64,000 bases of DNA from CAYJBH01 sp964370825. GTDB lineage: Bacteria; Bacillota; Clostridia; Oscillospirales; Ruminococcaceae. The number at the start of each line of letters is the position of its first letter. Within the stretch, counting starts at the first letter, position 1. The notes under the pieces are model-generated. The model saw only the letters and a program-made list of their open reading frames with translations. It ran no database searches and was not told where the DNA came from. Positions 26,639 to 36,006 of this stretch are shown piece after piece. Both the position numbers and the translations under genes were made by a program. The stretch covers positions 1 through 64,000 of the forward strand of contig CAYJKY010000012.1 of assembly GCA_964370825.1 (NCBI GenBank). The letters are read 5' to 3'.

Positions 26639-26667
26639 TTGACTTTTTGTGATTCTGTCTTTATTAT
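26639..26667 (+). promoter_or_regulatory. Promoter of the LacI-family regulator gene
   Basis: -35 TTGACT (26639-26644), 17-base spacer, -10 TATTAT (26662-26667). The leader to ATG 26791 is about 115 bases. Confidence 0.75.
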
Positions 26668-26790
26668 TAAACTACTATTAGTCACCAACGTCAATAATTT
26701 TAAAGGGTGGCGCTATGCTGTAACAGAAAAGAATACAGCCATATTATGATGGCGACTCTTTCCGTATAACCACTACATAGGGATAACTAT

Positions 26791-27816
26791 ATGAACCAAA
26801 GCAAACCCACAACAATTTATGATTTAGCCGAGGCAACAGGGCTATCTCCTGCGTCGGTGTCTAAAATAATAAATAATAAAGGTTCCTACTCTGTCAAAAC
26901 AAGGCAAAAAGTATTCGACATGATAAAAATCATGGGATATACTCCTAATATAAAAGCAAGAAAACTAGCATCAAAAAATACTAATGTTATCGGAATAGAG
27001 GTTGATAACGCAAAACACAATAACGCATTTTTCCACAGTCTTATTTTAGGTGCATTTGACAGAACTCTACATTATGGCTATAACCTCACTTTGTATAATC
27101 AGGTTGGGGTAGGCAATCAAAATTCATTATCCTCCTTGCATGAATTTGATGGTATTATATTTCCGCTAAGTAGCATGACCCTTACCCAAGCAAATTACAT
27201 TAACTATCTTAACTCAATAAATAAACCTTTTGTATACCTGGGAGATCAAAAATCTTTTGATGACAAAGAACGAAATGTATATGGTGGCTATTTTGACTAT
27301 ATATGTTTTATTATCAAGTATTTCCACTCCATAGGAAAGAAGCGCATTGTACTTTTCCCTCAAACTTCCAATCATGAATTTTTGCTAGTGAGTCAAAATA
27401 AACTGCAGGAAATGATAAACGATATTCTTGATGAGTATAATCTCCCGGATGATTTTTGTATTTTGGATTCGTATGATGAAAATAATCCTCAAACAATAAT
27501 AAAACAGGTTGACACATATTATAGAAAACATTCTATAGATGCTCTTTTTTTAAACTCGATTCCCTGTACAATTATGATATATAACCATTTACAGCAATCC
27601 GGAATTCATATCCCAAATGATATCTCTATCATATCAACAACAAATAATATTTTAGAGGGCACCTCTTTTTTTCCACCTTTATCCACGATACTTGTTGATT
27701 CTTATAAAATGGGGCAGCGGGCTGTTGATTTGATACTGCATCAAATCAACCCTGATAAATATCCGAAATGCGATAACAATGTACCATATACGTTTATAAA
27801 AAGAGAATCGGATTAA
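26791..27816 (+). CDS. LacI-family transcriptional repressor
   Basis: A 341-residue repressor. The N-terminal helix-turn-helix (TTIYDLAEATGLSPASVSKI, then a hinge ending in ARKLASKNT) is followed by a periplasmic-binding-protein-like effector domain. The recognition helix sequence SPASVSK is typical for operators with a central CG. It is divergent from the ABC/sulfatase operon, and two palindromes with identical half-sites lie between them, so it almost certainly represses that operon until a sugar ligand is bound. AGGGAT precedes the ATG. Confidence 0.93.
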   Translation: MNQSKPTTIYDLAEATGLSPASVSKIINNKGSYSVKTRQKVFDMIKIMGYTPNIKARKLASKNTNVIGIEVDNAKHNNAFFHSLILGAFDRTLHYGYNLTLYNQVGVGNQNSLSSLHEFDGIIFPLSSMTLTQANYINYLNSINKPFVYLGDQKSFDDKERNVYGGYFDYICFIIKYFHSIGKKRIVLFPQTSNHEFLLVSQNKLQEMINDILDEYNLPDDFCILDSYDENNPQTIIKQVDTYYRKHSIDALFLNSIPCTIMIYNHLQQSGIHIPNDISIISTTNNILEGTSFFPPLSTILVDSYKMGQRAVDLILHQINPDKYPKCDNNVPYTFIKRESD

Positions 27817-27861
27817 AATAGAGCGATGTATCTACAGCCATAGTGGCGTGAAAAAGATATA

Positions 27862-27888
27862 CTGTTGATTATGAAACGTAATCAATAG
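27862..27888 (+). terminator. Possible terminator hairpin after the LacI-family gene
   Basis: A 10-bp stem (27862-27871 with 27879-27888, one G-T pair) and seven-base loop, about 45 bases after the stop codon. It is followed by A-rich rather than T-rich sequence, with TTTTT only at 27900-27904, so termination efficiency is doubtful. Confidence 0.45.
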
Positions 27889-27898
27889 AGAAAAATAG

Positions 27899-27924
27899 CT
27901 TTTTGTGTGATCTTTTTGTGTGAT
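27899..27924. repeat. Perfect 13-bp tandem duplication
   Basis: CTTTTTGTGTGAT occurs twice in direct succession (27899-27911 and 27912-27924) upstream of the rpmH promoter. No function is evident. Confidence 0.8.
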
Positions 27925-27979
27925 TTTGTAATCTTAATTTAACACTACAATTAGTCGCAATTTCTTGTCATATTTGGGC

Positions 27980-28008
27980 TTGACAAAGAGGTGTGGTTTT
28001 GATATAAT
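27980..28008 (+). promoter_or_regulatory. Promoter of rpmH-rnpA cluster
   Basis: Perfect -35 TTGACA (27980-27985), 17-base spacer and perfect -10 TATAAT (28003-28008). A leader of about 100 bases precedes rpmH. Confidence 0.92.
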
Positions 28009-28114
28009 AATTAAGCTAATGTTGAATCAACGAATATTTTGTCATTGGCTTGTACGACACTTCAAAAAATAACAACCCTTTAGGTTTGTGATTTAAAGAA
28101 AGGAATTCATAATA

Positions 28115-28249
28115 ATGAAAAGAACATTTCAACCAAAAAAACGTCACCGTTCAAGAGTACACGGTTTTTTAGCTCGTTCAAGAAGCAAAAACGGCCGCAA
28201 GGTTATAGCTCGCCGTCGTTCTAAAGGACGTGCTGTTCTTGGCATTTAG
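28115..28249 (+). CDS. rpmH: 50S ribosomal protein L34
   Basis: A 44-residue, very basic ribosomal protein, too short for many ORF filters. It begins MKRTFQPKKRHRSRVHGFLA, includes GRKVIARRRSKGRAVLGI and matches L34 over its full length. GAAAGGA precedes ATG 28115. It heads the conserved rpmH-rnpA-yidD-yidC-jag cluster; rnpA begins three bases after its stop. Confidence 0.98.
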   Translation: MKRTFQPKKRHRSRVHGFLARSRSKNGRKVIARRRSKGRAVLGI

Positions 28250-28252
28250 TCT

Positions 28253-28576
28253 GTGAGGCATCGATCTCTAACAAAAAATTACGAGTTCGGACGTTGCTAT
28301 AACAAGGGAAGGTATGTAGCCCATCCACTTGTTGTTTCATATTATCTAAAAAATAAATATGGAGTGACAAGGCTTGGAATTACAACATCAAAAAAAATAG
28401 GTGGAGCGGTTGCTCGTAATCGGGCAAGACGGATTTTGAGGGAAGCTGCAAATATTTCAATATCTCCCGAATTGGGATACGATGTTGTACTGGTTGCAAG
28501 GGCGGCTACTGTTGAGTCTAAAAGCAACCACCTTGCTGAAGTTATTGCACAGCATCTAAAAAAAATACTAAAGTAG
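28253..28576 (+). CDS. rnpA: Ribonuclease P protein component
   Basis: A 107-residue basic protein that binds the RNA subunit of RNase P and helps in tRNA 5' maturation. The family hallmark RNR motif is present in AVARNRARRILREA, and the N-terminal SLTKNYEFGRCYNKG matches the conserved substrate-binding region. It starts at a GTG codon three bases after rpmH, suggesting coupling. Confidence 0.96.
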   Translation: MRHRSLTKNYEFGRCYNKGRYVAHPLVVSYYLKNKYGVTRLGITTSKKIGGAVARNRARRILREAANISISPELGYDVVLVARAATVESKSNHLAEVIAQHLKKILK

Positions 28577-28580
28577 ACAG

Positions 28581-28823
28581 ATGCAGATGATAAAGAAAAT
28601 ATTTATTTTGTTGATTAAGGGGTATCAGAGATTTATTTCGCCCCTCCTCGGCCACCATTGCCGCTATATACCCAGCTGTAGTCAGTATGCCGTCGAGGCA
28701 TTACAGCTACATGGAGTTTTGCGGGGTGGTTTTTTGGCGTTTAAGAGAATATTGAGGTGCAATCCATTCGGTGGACATGGTTTTGATCCGGTGCCGGAGC
28801 GTAAAGGAACAAAAAATCTATAG
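28581..28823 (+). CDS. yidD: Membrane protein insertion efficiency factor YidD
   Basis: An 80-residue protein with an N-terminal amphipathic/hydrophobic segment (IKKIFILLIKGYQRFISPLL) and the family signature CRYIPSCSQYAVEAL, followed by the conserved HGVLRGG and NPFGGHGFDPVP. It assists YidC-dependent membrane insertion. It starts four bases after rnpA; ATG 28581 or 28587 are both possible, and neither has a strong RBS, so translational coupling to rnpA is likely. Confidence 0.95.
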   Translation: MQMIKKIFILLIKGYQRFISPLLGHHCRYIPSCSQYAVEALQLHGVLRGGFLAFKRILRCNPFGGHGFDPVPERKGTKNL

Positions 28824-28842
28824 AATTTAAGGAACTAAATAT

Positions 28843-29844
28843 ATGTGGGACGCAATTACTTCTTTCATTCCGAGTATACTTGGAATTGCAATGCGGTTTA
28901 TACAAGGTTTTGCCGGGTCGTACTGGTTGACCTTGTTGCTGTTTGCTCTTTTTATTAAGCTTATTCTCTTCCCCCTCGCACTAAAGCAACAAAAGTCGTC
29001 GGCAAAGATGGCGGCATTTCAACCGTTACTTGCAGAAATAAATAAAACATATGCAAACGACAAGCAAAAACAGCAGGAGGAATATCTGCGTCTACAGCAG
29101 GAGCACGGCTACTCTCCGCTATCGGGATGCCTTCCTATGCTTGTTCAGATGCCTATTTTGTTCGGTCTTATCGAGGTTGTGTATCAACCGCTTACCTACA
29201 TCATTAATGCTTCGGAGGAGGCAATTAACTCTGCTATTGAGTTGGTCGGTCTTAGTATGTCGGACAGAACTTCCGAGACGGTGCTTATCGGTCATATACA
29301 GCAAAATCCTCAAAATTTTAGCAACATTTTTAATGCGGAGGAACTTGCACGTATATCCTCTCTTGACATAAGCTTTTTCGGAATGGATCTTGCATCTATA
29401 CCTTCGTTTACCGACCCTAATATTATATGGATAATTCCGATATTATCCTTCTTAACCATGGTTGCATCCATGACCATAACAACAAGGATGTCCGGAACCC
29501 AGATGCAGGGAAGCATGAAAGCGCTCCCCTATATCTCCAGTGCAATGTTTTTATACTTCGGATTTATTTTACCGGCAGGTGTTACTTTTTATTGGATAGG
29601 CTCAAACCTTTTTGGGTTACTTCAAAGCTTGATTGTCCGTAGGATACACAATCCTGAGGTATTAAAGGCTCAGTTCCAGCAGGAAATTGAAGAAAAAAGT
29701 AAACACCGTAAAAAGAAAAATAAGATAGTCAAGGTTGAAACCGAAACCGGTGAGGTTATAGAGAAAAAAGTGTCACAAAGTGAACTGGAGAAAATGAAGC
29801 TTCAAAAAGCCAGAGAGGCTATTGCAAAAAAATACGAAGAGTAA
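28843..29844 (+). CDS. yidC: Membrane protein insertase YidC/Oxa1
   Basis: A 333-residue insertase of the YidC/Oxa1/Alb3 family. It has the first core membrane segment (YWLTLLLFALFIKLILFPLA, with Lys at the usual groove-charge position as in other clostridial members), the coiled cytoplasmic loop (KQQKSSAKMAAFQPLL), the GCLPMLVQMPILFGL segment and three further membrane segments. It ends in a Lys-rich tail. It lacks a lipoprotein signal. It inserts small membrane proteins together with or independently of Sec. Confidence 0.96.
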   Translation: MWDAITSFIPSILGIAMRFIQGFAGSYWLTLLLFALFIKLILFPLALKQQKSSAKMAAFQPLLAEINKTYANDKQKQQEEYLRLQQEHGYSPLSGCLPMLVQMPILFGLIEVVYQPLTYIINASEEAINSAIELVGLSMSDRTSETVLIGHIQQNPQNFSNIFNAEELARISSLDISFFGMDLASIPSFTDPNIIWIIPILSFLTMVASMTITTRMSGTQMQGSMKALPYISSAMFLYFGFILPAGVTFYWIGSNLFGLLQSLIVRRIHNPEVLKAQFQQEIEEKSKHRKKKNKIVKVETETGEVIEKKVSQSELEKMKLQKAREAIAKKYEE

Positions 29845-29889
29845 AACCTATTGTTTTACAACAACAAATTAATATTTGAAAGGATGTAT

Positions 29890-30939
29890 ATGCAAAACGA
29901 AATTATCAGCACAGGCAAGACGATAGAGCTTGCCGTTGAGGCGGGTCTTGCAGAACTTGGAGTTACCAGAGATGATGTTACGGTCGAAGTTTTGGAAACA
30001 CCGGTTCGCCGTTTATTTCGCTCCACTCCTGCAAAGGTGCGAATCGTTCGTGACCTACCGCAGGAGAACGTCGCTCCGGTTAAACCGGCACCTACTCCGG
30101 TGGTAGAAAAATCCGAGAAAGCTGTCGTAAAAAAGGAAAAAGTGGTACAAGAAGCTCCGGTTAAGGCTGTGCAGAAGGAACAACCGGTTCAGAAAAAAAA
30201 TGTGGTAGCACCCGAAACAACTACGGAAAGACCGTCAAGAAAATCCACGCCGAGAAGCGAAGCGGATGTTGAGATGCTCAACAAAAAAACTCAGCTTGCA
30301 TCCGAGTTTCTAGATAAAGTATTTAACGCTATGGAGCTTTCCGATGTTACCATCGAACCCAAGTCGGTAGAACGCGGTGCGGTGTTAAATATTTCAGGCG
30401 AAAATATGTCGGTTCTTATAGGCAAGAGGGGAGAGACCATGGAGGCGCTTTCCTATCTCACCTCGCTTGTTGCAAACAGTATCGGTGGAAACTTTGAGAA
30501 GATGTCGCTTGACATTGCCGGATATCGTGAAAAACGTGAGGAGGATTTGACCGCCCTTGCAAAACGTATCTCGGCTAATGTTCTCAAGAGTGGACGTCCG
30601 TATGCTTTAGAGCCCATGAACCCTTACGAAAGACGAATCATCCACACCGCTATTGGCGAGATTGAAGGAATAGCAAGCGAATCTCAGGGAGATGGAGACA
30701 GACGTCATATAGTAATTTACAGCGAAGCCGAGGGAGCACCCGGCATTGTGCGATACAACGAGCGTCGTGACCGTTCCTCAAGGGATAGAGGAGACAACCG
30801 CAGGGGAGGTGGTCGCCGTGACGGACGCCGTGACCGTGACCGTGATCGCAAACCTAAACAGCCCCCTATTGTATCTACACGCACCGAAAAGGTAGACGAC
30901 GACACTGCACGTCCGTTATTTTCCAAGATAGAGCTTTAA
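29890..30939 (+). CDS. jag: RNA-binding protein KhpB/Jag (SpoIIIJ-associated)
   Basis: A 349-residue protein. It has an N-terminal Jag domain (MQNEIISTGKTIELAVEAGL through RRLFRSTPAKVRIV), a long Lys/Pro/Glu-rich linker, a KH domain with SVLIGKRGETMEALSYL, and an R3H domain around PMNPYERRIIHTAIGE. The C-terminal tail is rich in Arg/Asp/Gly (RRDGRRDRDRDRKP). KhpB binds RNA, often with KhpA, and affects cell division and envelope genes. The start is ATG 29890 because AAAGG lies six bases upstream; ATG 29884 and 29851 are badly placed. In many Firmicutes mnmE follows, but here trkA does. Confidence 0.93.
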   Translation: MQNEIISTGKTIELAVEAGLAELGVTRDDVTVEVLETPVRRLFRSTPAKVRIVRDLPQENVAPVKPAPTPVVEKSEKAVVKKEKVVQEAPVKAVQKEQPVQKKNVVAPETTTERPSRKSTPRSEADVEMLNKKTQLASEFLDKVFNAMELSDVTIEPKSVERGAVLNISGENMSVLIGKRGETMEALSYLTSLVANSIGGNFEKMSLDIAGYREKREEDLTALAKRISANVLKSGRPYALEPMNPYERRIIHTAIGEIEGIASESQGDGDRRHIVIYSEAEGAPGIVRYNERRDRSSRDRGDNRRGGGRRDGRRDRDRDRKPKQPPIVSTRTEKVDDDTARPLFSKIEL

Positions 30940-30955
30940 AAAATAAGGTTTCGGT

Positions 30956-32329
30956 ATGAATATAATTATTGTTGGTGACGGCAAGGTAGGAAACACCCTT
31001 ACAAGGTTATTGACCATGGAGGGGCATGATCTTGTTGTCATAGACAGCAAGGCAGAAGCACTTACCGACTCAAGAAATCGGCTTGATGTTATTACACTCA
31101 ACGGCAACGGCGCGAGCATTGATGTGCTCAGAGAGGCCGGTGCTGAGGATGCGGACTTACTGATTGCCGCAACCTCGCTCGACGAGGTCAATATACTGTC
31201 CTGTATGCTTGCAAAGAAACTCGGTACCGAGCACACTATTGCACGTGTAAGAACGCAGGACTACCTAAAAAGCCTATCCTTCCTTAAGGAGGAGATGGGT
31301 CTTTCCATGACGATTAACCCCGAAATGGAAAGTGCTATAGAAATCCTCAAGGTTCTCAGATTCCCTTCTGCCGTTAATGTCGATACATTTGCCGGCGGAA
31401 GGGTTGAGGTTGTTGAGATAAAGCTTATGGAAGGGAATCCTTTAATAGGAAGAAGGCTTGCCGACCTACGTAGCGAGATAGCAGATAGCTTCATCGTGTG
31501 CGCAGTCGACAGAAATTCTGAGGTGATCATCCCAAACGGTGATTTTGTGTTTGCCGAGGATGATAAGCTTTCCATAACCGGAAATCGAAGTAAGATTACG
31601 AGGGTATTTAAAAAGCTTAAGATATTTAAAAAAATGGTGCGTGATGTCGTTATAATTGGCGGAGGTACCATAGCATATTATCTTACAGTCAGCCTGTTAA
31701 AGCATGGGATTAAGGTTAAGATAGTGGAAAAAGATCGTGCGAGGGCAACCTTGTTATGCGAACTTTTGCCCGGTGCAAAAATCCTTTGCGGTGATGGCAC
31801 TGTAGCTGATCTTTGGCGTGAGGAACAGATATACCAGACCGATGCGGTTGTTGCGCTTACCGGTATGGACGAACAAAATATTATCATTGCGCTTATGGCA
31901 AAGGATAGTGAGTGTAAGGTAGTATCCAAGATTAGTCACCAGTCATTTACCTCGATATTAGATGACCTTGATATAGACACCGTGATATCACCAAAGTATA
32001 TTACAGCATCGCAGATAGTTAGTTATGTTCGTGCTATGCAAAACAGTATGGGCAGCAAGGTTACGGCACTTTACAGGATTTTAGATGGCAATGTAGAAGC
32101 TCTCGAGTTTATAGTGGAGAATGGTGGAGCTTTCACCGGCAAAAAGCTTTCCGATCTTGTAATAAAACCCGGAGTTTTGATTGCCTGTATACAGCGCAAG
32201 GGTAAGATAATATTCCCTACCGGTGACTCCACCATAGAGGAACTCGATAGAGTTATTGTGACCACGACATTGCCGAAACTTTCCGATCTTTCCGAAATTT
32301 TTGTTCATTCGTCCGACACGGAGATATAG
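30956..32329 (+). CDS. trkA: Trk potassium uptake regulator TrkA
   Basis: A 457-residue peripheral protein with two RCK modules. Each starts with a nucleotide-binding Rossmann motif (IIVGDGKVGNTLTRLL at residue 3 and VIIGGGTIAYYLTVSL near 225) and is followed by a TrkA_C domain. It gates the TrkH channel in response to nucleotides. It lies four bases upstream of trkH and forms an operon with it. Confidence 0.95.
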   Translation: MNIIIVGDGKVGNTLTRLLTMEGHDLVVIDSKAEALTDSRNRLDVITLNGNGASIDVLREAGAEDADLLIAATSLDEVNILSCMLAKKLGTEHTIARVRTQDYLKSLSFLKEEMGLSMTINPEMESAIEILKVLRFPSAVNVDTFAGGRVEVVEIKLMEGNPLIGRRLADLRSEIADSFIVCAVDRNSEVIIPNGDFVFAEDDKLSITGNRSKITRVFKKLKIFKKMVRDVVIIGGGTIAYYLTVSLLKHGIKVKIVEKDRARATLLCELLPGAKILCGDGTVADLWREEQIYQTDAVVALTGMDEQNIIIALMAKDSECKVVSKISHQSFTSILDDLDIDTVISPKYITASQIVSYVRAMQNSMGSKVTALYRILDGNVEALEFIVENGGAFTGKKLSDLVIKPGVLIACIQRKGKIIFPTGDSTIEELDRVIVTTTLPKLSDLSEIFVHSSDTEI

Positions 32330-32332
32330 CTT

Positions 32333-33796
32333 ATGAATATACGGATGATTGGTTATACGACGGGTGTGGTCCTGCTGTGTATGGCAGGGCTGATGATTCT
32401 CCCTCTAATAACATCATTAGTGTATAATGGTGATGATACTTCTGCATTTTTAGCTTCCATAGCAATTACCGCTGCTGTGGGATTTTTGTTGGGGTTGATG
32501 AAGCCCAAAAATACCAGGATTTTTGCACGAGAGGGCTTTCTGACTGTGGCATTATCCTGGATTATGCTCTCGCTTTTCGGGGCGCTTCCTTTTGTGCTAT
32601 CGGGTGCGATACCGAACTATGTTGATGCAATGTTCGAGAGTATGTCCGGCTTTACAACAACAGGTGCTTCGATACTTACCGATATAGAATCACTTGATAA
32701 AGGAATTCTGTTCTGGCGAAGCTTCACCCACTGGATAGGTGGTATGGGCGTACTTGTGTTCATACTAGCAATACTTCCACTCTCGGGCGGACGCAACATG
32801 CATGTGATGAGGGCGGAAGTTCCGGGTCCTACCGTATCAAAATTGTTGCCGAAGATGCGCACCACCGCAATTGTATTATATGCAATATACATGGTTCTCA
32901 CCATGCTTGAGATAGTGTTGTTGCTTTTTGCTGGAATGCCGCTGTTTGACAGTATGGTGCACTCGTTCGGAACTGCGGGAACCGGAGGATTTTCTATAAA
33001 AAATGCCTCTATCGCAGCGTATGACAACCCGTCGGTAGAGATAATTATTACCGTGTTTATGCTTTTGTTTGGCATAAACTTTAATATCTATTATCTAATA
33101 CTTATTCGACAGTTTTCAAAGGCATTTTTTGACGAGGAACTTAAAACATATACCGCTATAGTGTTAACCAGTATAGTGCTTGTAAGTATTAACATATACA
33201 GCCTGTATGGTGACCTGTTCACCACGGTTCGCAATGCGGCTTTTCAGGTTGCTACCATCATTACCACCACAGGCTACGCAACCGCAAACTTTGACGAATG
33301 GCCTGAGTTTTCAAAAAGCTTGTTGGTTCTTTTAATGTTTGTCGGAGCATCGGCAGGCTCTACCGGAGGCGGGCTTAAGGTTTCGAGATTTATCATCATG
33401 GTGAAATCGGTAGTTTCCGGACTTAAGACACAGCTTTTTCCGAGCAGTGTCAATATTGTGCGCTTACAGGACAGGAGGGTAGAGGAATCAACCGTTCGTG
33501 AGGTTCACAGCTATTTTATACTTTATATGTTGATAATGCTTGGCTCCTTTTTAATAATTTCGTTAGACGGATTTTCCTTTGAGACATCTTTTACAGCAGT
33601 TGTTGCCTGCCTTAACAACATAGGACCCGGTCTTGATATGGTGGGTCCAATCGGAAATTATTCGGAGTTTTCTCCGCTATCTAAAATAGTGCTTTTCCTA
33701 AATATGGTTATCGGTCGTCTTGAAATTCTTCCCATAATAATCATGTTTACACCCTCTGCATGGAGGGGACGCTGGCTGTCGGGGGAAAATGCATGA
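32333..33796 (+). CDS. trkH: Trk potassium uptake channel subunit TrkH
   Basis: A 487-residue membrane protein of the Trk/Ktr family with repeated membrane-pore-membrane units. Selectivity-filter-like segments are visible (MSGFTTTGASIL, FGTAGTGGFSIKN, ITTTGYATANFD, LNNIGPGLDMVGP). The first segment after the initial methionine is strongly hydrophobic. The last codons overlap the start of the next gene by four bases (ATGA). Confidence 0.95.
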   Translation: MNIRMIGYTTGVVLLCMAGLMILPLITSLVYNGDDTSAFLASIAITAAVGFLLGLMKPKNTRIFAREGFLTVALSWIMLSLFGALPFVLSGAIPNYVDAMFESMSGFTTTGASILTDIESLDKGILFWRSFTHWIGGMGVLVFILAILPLSGGRNMHVMRAEVPGPTVSKLLPKMRTTAIVLYAIYMVLTMLEIVLLLFAGMPLFDSMVHSFGTAGTGGFSIKNASIAAYDNPSVEIIITVFMLLFGINFNIYYLILIRQFSKAFFDEELKTYTAIVLTSIVLVSINIYSLYGDLFTTVRNAAFQVATIITTTGYATANFDEWPEFSKSLLVLLMFVGASAGSTGGGLKVSRFIIMVKSVVSGLKTQLFPSSVNIVRLQDRRVEESTVREVHSYFILYMLIMLGSFLIISLDGFSFETSFTAVVACLNNIGPGLDMVGPIGNYSEFSPLSKIVLFLNMVIGRLEILPIIIMFTPSAWRGRWLSGENA

Positions 33797-36006
33797 AGTA
33801 TAAAAAATATTATATGAAGATATTGTTATGCACAATTTTTCTTTTGCTGTTTGTTTTTTTCGTACTTTCACAGTTTAACGTCTGGGTAAATGTTAATCTG
33901 GAGAAATCAACCACCGATGCATATACCGAGCTCGTATTACAACAACAACTTGCTTTTAACAGTGAGCTTGAAAGGGAGCGTGACGGTCTTGAGAGTATTT
34001 CAAAGGCCGTGATTGAGTTTGGATACAATGAGGACACCTTTGCGTCGTATGTAGCCTCGGTTAAGGAAAATTTTAACTATGAAGTTCTAACCATTGTTGA
34101 TGTTAATGGGCGGGGCTATTTGGACGGTGTGCTAATTGACATTTCAGACAGGCAATATTTTAAGGATGCGCTGAGTGGAGAAACATCTACTTCGGAACCG
34201 TATCTTTCCGATTTTAAAGATCATTTAGTTATTGCGGTTGCAGCACCTATCTATTTTGACGGATATGTCCAAGGGATAATTGTTGCAGAGTACAGTACCG
34301 ACGACCTAAGCTCACTATTAGCCTCTACCGTCAGCGAGCAAGGACAGGCACTGATTGTTAATCCTGACGGTAAGATTTTGATGAATACCAAACAGGAAGC
34401 AGAAAATGATTTTCCGTTTCCCGGAAGTATGACTACAGGAGTCACCTCTGCTGACTCTGTTTATGAGGACCTTAGCAGTAACAACAAAAATATATTTACA
34501 TATTCGCTTTTCGATAACGAGTATTATGCTTTCTATCAACCTATCGATATAAATGGCTGGAGTATTGTTTATATTGTTCCTGAAGAAATCGTATCTGAAA
34601 ATATTGATGAAATAATTATACTTACTGCTGTTGTCAGCCTTATTATTGTGTTCATTTTCCTTTTGTTAATTCTTTACATATTGATTTCCAAAAGAAGAAA
34701 TATCGATAAGATCGAGCGGATAGCCTATTATGACGAGCTTACCGGAATACGCAATCTAGCAAAGTTTAAGATTGATGTATTGGAAACACTGCAAAAAAAC
34801 AAAGATAAGCGGTATTATATGGTAAAGGGCGACATTGTCAACTTTAAGGCTGTAAACGAGCTTTATGGCTATGATGTAGGAAATGAGGTGCTTAAAACCA
34901 TAGCAGAAACCGGCAAGGAGATGACCATCTGCGGTTTTATTCAGGCGAGAATGAACAGTGATGAATTTATCATGTTTGCAGAGCGTGATTTTTTTGAAGA
35001 TATGGATAAAACCTCTGTAATGTATGAATCGAGGTTTAAAGAAATGTTGAACTGTGCCGAGGGACACCAGTTTTCTTTCCGTCTCGGCCGTTACCTTATT
35101 AAGCCTAATGATTTTGACATAAATGGAATGATAAACAGCACAAACCTCGCACATAGCTATGCGAAAGCCAACAGCGACAGGCTGATATGGGACTATGACG
35201 ACAACTACAAGATGCTTCTTTTAAAGGAGACTGATATAGCAAACAGAATGGAGGGGGCTCTTAACAGAGAAGAATTTAGAGTTTATCTCCAACCCAAGGT
35301 AGGTGTTGATGATAAAAAGATTATTGCCGCCGAAGCACTGGTACGTTGGATTGACGACGAAGGTAACATCACATACCCGAACGAATTCATACCACTGTTC
35401 GAGCGTAACGGCTTTATCGTTAATCTTGACAGATATATGCTGAAAAAGGTTTGCGAGCTAATGCGCTCGTGGCAAAGAGAGGGTAAACCTATTATTCCGA
35501 TTTCTGTTAACCTTTCACGCAACAACCTTAAAAACCCCAACCTTGTTCGGGAGATAACCGATATCGTAAAAAGTCATGATATATCTACCGAGTATATTGA
35601 AATCGAAATAACCGAAACAGGACTTGAGGACAATGAAAAGGATCTCATAGATTTATTTGTTCAGCTAAAAGATGAGGGTTTTCTGGTTTCTATTGATGAT
35701 TTTGGTTCCGGATACTCTTCGCTCGGTATGCTAAAGGAGTTTTGTGCCGATACACTTAAGCTGGATAGAAGCTTTTTTGTCGATCATAAGGATGACACAA
35801 GGGGTAACATTGTGGTGGACGAAATAATCAAGCTATCGAGCAGGTTAGACATGTTTACAGTTGCCGAAGGTATTGAAGATGAAGATCAACACGGCTTTTT
35901 AAAGCAGATTGGCTGTAACGCCGCACAAGGCTATTTTTATGCAAGACCAATGCCGATATATGAGTTTGAAAAAATATGTTTTGAGGGTGAAAAAGATGAG
36001 ACGTAA
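33793..36006 (+). CDS. Membrane c-di-GMP phosphodiesterase-like protein (Cache sensor, degenerate GGDEF, EAL)
   Basis: A 737-residue protein with a membrane segment (about 9-27), an extracytoplasmic Cache-like sensor (about 30-280), a second membrane segment (about 285-310), a GGDEF-like domain and an EAL domain. The cyclase motif is degenerate: NSDEF at residues 388-392 instead of GGDEF, so diguanylate cyclase activity is unlikely. The EAL domain keeps its catalytic features: EALVRW (Glu514), VNLSRNNL, EITETGLED, IDDFGSGYSS, LKLDRSF and VAEGIED. It should therefore hydrolyse c-di-GMP in response to an external signal. Start ATG 33793 overlaps trkH by four bases; the reading from 33760 has no RBS. 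Confidence 0.9.
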   Translation: MKYKKYYMKILLCTIFLLLFVFFVLSQFNVWVNVNLEKSTTDAYTELVLQQQLAFNSELERERDGLESISKAVIEFGYNEDTFASYVASVKENFNYEVLTIVDVNGRGYLDGVLIDISDRQYFKDALSGETSTSEPYLSDFKDHLVIAVAAPIYFDGYVQGIIVAEYSTDDLSSLLASTVSEQGQALIVNPDGKILMNTKQEAENDFPFPGSMTTGVTSADSVYEDLSSNNKNIFTYSLFDNEYYAFYQPIDINGWSIVYIVPEEIVSENIDEIIILTAVVSLIIVFIFLLLILYILISKRRNIDKIERIAYYDELTGIRNLAKFKIDVLETLQKNKDKRYYMVKGDIVNFKAVNELYGYDVGNEVLKTIAETGKEMTICGFIQARMNSDEFIMFAERDFFEDMDKTSVMYESRFKEMLNCAEGHQFSFRLGRYLIKPNDFDINGMINSTNLAHSYAKANSDRLIWDYDDNYKMLLLKETDIANRMEGALNREEFRVYLQPKVGVDDKKIIAAEALVRWIDDEGNITYPNEFIPLFERNGFIVNLDRYMLKKVCELMRSWQREGKPIIPISVNLSRNNLKNPNLVREITDIVKSHDISTEYIEIEITETGLEDNEKDLIDLFVQLKDEGFLVSIDDFGSGYSSLGMLKEFCADTLKLDRSFFVDHKDDTRGNIVVDEIIKLSSRLDMFTVAEGIEDEDQHGFLKQIGCNAAQGYFYARPMPIYEFEKICFEGEKDET

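Noticed and set aside
27670..27700. DnaA-box-like TTATCCACG and idea of a nearby oriC
   Set aside because: Only one imperfect box, inside the LacI-family coding region; no cluster and no dnaA gene.
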